Shown here: positions 62,301-64,000 of the stretch, one piece after another
Layout: every line of letters starts with the position of its first letter
Position numbering within the stretch: position 1 is the first letter of the stretch
NCBI RefSeq assembly: GCF_000739695.1
Contig: NZ_BBIO01000008.1
Coordinates: 1 to 64,000, forward strand
From: Tepidicaulis marinus
Lineage (GTDB): Bacteria; Pseudomonadota; Alphaproteobacteria; Parvibaculales; Parvibaculaceae
Direction: 5' to 3'
DNA length: 64,000 bases
Position numbers and translations under genes: made by a program
Notes under the pieces: model-generated
The model's input: only the letters and a program-made list of their open reading frames with translations
Databases searched by the model: none
Told to the model about the DNA's origin: nothing

Positions 62301-63776
62301 CTATTGCGCGGCCAATGCGGCAGCCGCCCTGTCCTGGGGAATGCAGATGCGGAAGACCGTCTTGCCCGGTACGCTCTCGATCAAGGTCAACTTACCGCCA
62401 TGGGCTTCGGCCAATTCCGCGGAAATGGCAAGCCCCAGCCCCGTGCCCCCGGCGCGGGCGGAGCCTGCAAAGGCCTGGAAGAGATGTTTGCGCGCCCGCT
62501 CCGGCAGGCCGGGGCCATTGTCCCAAACCTCGATCTCGACTTTGTCGTCCTCTTCGAGCCAGGCCCGCACTATGATTTCGCCGTCGCTGCCCTGGAGCGC
62601 CTCGGCGGCATTGCGTATGAGATTGAGGAGGATGCGGAAAAGCTGATCGGGATCGGCATGAATGCGCAGATCCGGCGGAATATCGCAGACAAAAGCGACG
62701 CGGCCTTCATCCTCGAGGCCGGAAGCGCTTCTGAGTTCTTCCATGAAATTGGCAAGGAGAAAGAAGCGCCGCTGCGGCGGGTCTTCCTCGGCTCTGCCGA
62801 ATTTCAGCGTCTTTTCGCAAAGATCAATGGCCCGGTCGATGGAGCCGAAAAGCCGGGGCCCGAGTTTTTGCACCGTGGGATCGCTCACCCCGGCAATGCG
62901 GTCGGAAATGAGCTGCGCATTGGCCAAAATGTTGCGCAGATCGTGATTGATCTTGCTCACCGCGCCGCCAAGCGCGGCAAGGCGCGCCTGCTGGTTCAGC
63001 GTCGAGCGGATCTGCCGCTGCATCGCTTCAAGCTCGCTTTCGGCAACACCGATCTCATCGCGCCGCCCGGATGCCGTGATGACGCGGCGAATGTCTTCGG
63101 GCTTTTCGCGGAAGGCCACCATGTTTTCCGAAATCCGCCGGAGCGGGCGCACCAGAAAGCGGTTGAGCGCAAAGAACAAAAGTCCGGCCGTGATGACGGA
63201 GATCACCAGCGAGAGCGTGAAGATATTGATGCCGTAGCCGATCATCGCCCGGCGCAGCGGCGTTTCGTCGATCACCAGATCAATCACATCCCCGCCCATG
63301 AAACGCGGCTCGCCGATAACGCGGATCGTGCGCCCGTCCCCGGCAAAGAGCGTTTCAAGCGCATGCCAGATCAATGTCGGGGGAAATTGCTCGCGGGTAT
63401 CATACCCCTTGTCGATTTCCGGCAGGTTTTCTTTTGTCAGGATCAGACGGCGCGTTGCATCGCGGTGCAGGACGATGGCATAGGCCTCGGCATTCTTCAG
63501 AAGCTCGAGCTGCAAGGCGCTCGAAACCATGTTGTCAGGCGTCGCCTCCAGCGCGAGCGTCGCGATCTGCGCGTTGGCAAGACGCTGCTCGAGCCAGTTC
63601 AAACGGAAATTGGCGATGGAGGGAAAGAAGATCAGCACTTCCGCCGCCATCACGAAGATGACGGTCAAAAGCAGAAGCTGGGAGGACAATGAGCGCGAAT
63701 AGCGCGCGGCAAAGCTTTGATGCCCGGCAGAATTCCGGCCCGCGCCTGTCGTTGCATCCAGCTGCTTGGTCCTCAT
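62301..63776 (-). CDS. Membrane sensor histidine kinase
   Basis: The product is about 491 residues from ATG 63776 (AGGTGA upstream). Two transmembrane helices (SQLLLLTVIFVMAAEVLIFF and FTLSLVISVITAGLLFFALN) enclose a periplasmic sensor region of about 150 residues. A HAMP-like linker follows, then the phosphoacceptor His in AVSKINHDLRNILANAQLIS, the N box LLNLIRNAAEALQGSDGEI-type text and DNGPGLPERARKHLFQAFAG, GGTGLGLAIS. No response regulator is adjacent. The signal is unknown. Confidence 0.93.
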   Translation of the reverse strand: MRTKQLDATTGAGRNSAGHQSFAARYSRSLSSQLLLLTVIFVMAAEVLIFFPSIANFRLNWLEQRLANAQIATLALEATPDNMVSSALQLELLKNAEAYAIVLHRDATRRLILTKENLPEIDKGYDTREQFPPTLIWHALETLFAGDGRTIRVIGEPRFMGGDVIDLVIDETPLRRAMIGYGINIFTLSLVISVITAGLLFFALNRFLVRPLRRISENMVAFREKPEDIRRVITASGRRDEIGVAESELEAMQRQIRSTLNQQARLAALGGAVSKINHDLRNILANAQLISDRIAGVSDPTVQKLGPRLFGSIDRAIDLCEKTLKFGRAEEDPPQRRFFLLANFMEELRSASGLEDEGRVAFVCDIPPDLRIHADPDQLFRILLNLIRNAAEALQGSDGEIIVRAWLEEDDKVEIEVWDNGPGLPERARKHLFQAFAGSARAGGTGLGLAISAELAEAHGGKLTLIESVPGKTVFRICIPQDRAAAALAAQ

Positions 63777-63878
63777 GCCGCGCTCACCTGCCCGCCGGCG
63801 CCCGATGCCCGGCCCCCCTTTATACCGCGAATGCCCGTTTTTTGCCAAAAAGACTACGAGGTCATTTGACCGGACATT

Positions 63879-64000
63879 TTAGCCGAAGAGCTTGAGGAAA
63901 CGCACAAGAAGCCGCGTCTTGGCGCTATAAAGCGTCGGGGTGTAAAAGCTGCCCGCCGCCCGCTTGCTCACTTCGGTCATGGTCGGATAAGGCGCGATGA
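63879..64000 (-). CDS. Pyridine nucleotide-disulfide oxidoreductase (mercuric reductase-like), C-terminal end only
   Basis: Only the last 40 codons are in the window: IAPYPTMTEVSKRAAGSFYT, PTLYSAKTRLLVRFLKLFG, then TAA at 63881. This is the tail of the FAD-dependent disulfide oxidoreductase group annotated as mercuric reductase-like, often beside TVP38/TMEM64 membrane proteins. Active-site Cys residues lie outside the window, so mercury activity cannot be judged. Confidence 0.75.
   Translation of the reverse strand, partial: IAPYPTMTEVSKRAAGSFYTPTLYSAKTRLLVRFLKLFG

Overview
This window is high-GC DNA from an alphaproteobacterium. The evidence is the gene set: FlaF/FlbT flagellin regulators, an FtcR/Rem-type OmpR-family flagellar regulator, a MotE-like protein, DUF6468 and DUF1217 flagellar proteins, and the absence of FliA, FlgM and sigma-54 flagellar regulators. 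A Hyphomicrobiales- or Parvibaculales-like lineage fits best; I cannot name a genus. No mobile element, CRISPR array or rRNA was seen. One tRNA (Arg-ACG) is present.

Layout. 1-11336: mixed metabolic and regulatory genes. These are an outer-membrane DUF1302 gene interrupted by an in-frame amber codon, a divergent TetR gene, a thiolase, a small EF-hand protein, an ABC-F ATPase, a YaiI-type protein, an FAD monooxygenase, an MBL-fold hydrolase beside an LmrA/YxaF-type TetR gene, and a small secreted lytic transglycosylase. 11407-48988: an almost uninterrupted flagellar island of about 37.6 kb with flagellin, stator (motA, motB), export gate (flhA, flhB, fliP, fliQ, fliR), ATPase (fliI, fliH), MS/C ring (fliF, fliG, fliM, fliN), rod, hook and rings (flgA-L, fliE, fliK), the FtcR-like regulator, FlaF/FlbT and several unrecognised proteins. 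49045-55781: a TRIC/UPF0126 membrane protein, a two-gene RND efflux system and a TrkH-type potassium transporter. 55857-64000: tRNA-Arg, a secreted RidA-like protein, a coiled-coil lipoprotein, a P1-family peptidase, a frameshifted gamma-glutamyltransferase, glucokinase, a sensor kinase and the end of a flavin disulfide reductase.

The main observation is a 35-bp element with fixed internal spacing found upstream of ten flagellar transcription units and one unrecognised secreted-protein gene (11 sites, both strands). Box 1 is CTTAAA or CCGAAA (element positions 2-7), box 2 is GTTTAAAC-like (13-20), and box 3 is TAGCGT-like (30-35). Boxes 1 and 2 form a direct repeat about 12 bp apart, and box 3 looks like a -10. 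I propose it is the promoter/operator of the flagellar regulon, probably read by the FtcR-like regulator at 20080-20841, whose receiver domain appears to carry Glu in place of the phosphoacceptor Asp. The element ties the whole island together and places the unrecognised gene at 45393-47186 in the flagellar regulon.

Two genes look broken by single small changes: the DUF1302 gene (one TAG) and the gamma-glutamyltransferase (2-bp TG duplication). Start codons were chosen from Shine-Dalgarno matches, signal peptides and family starts. All functional statements come from reading the sequence; no database search was run.
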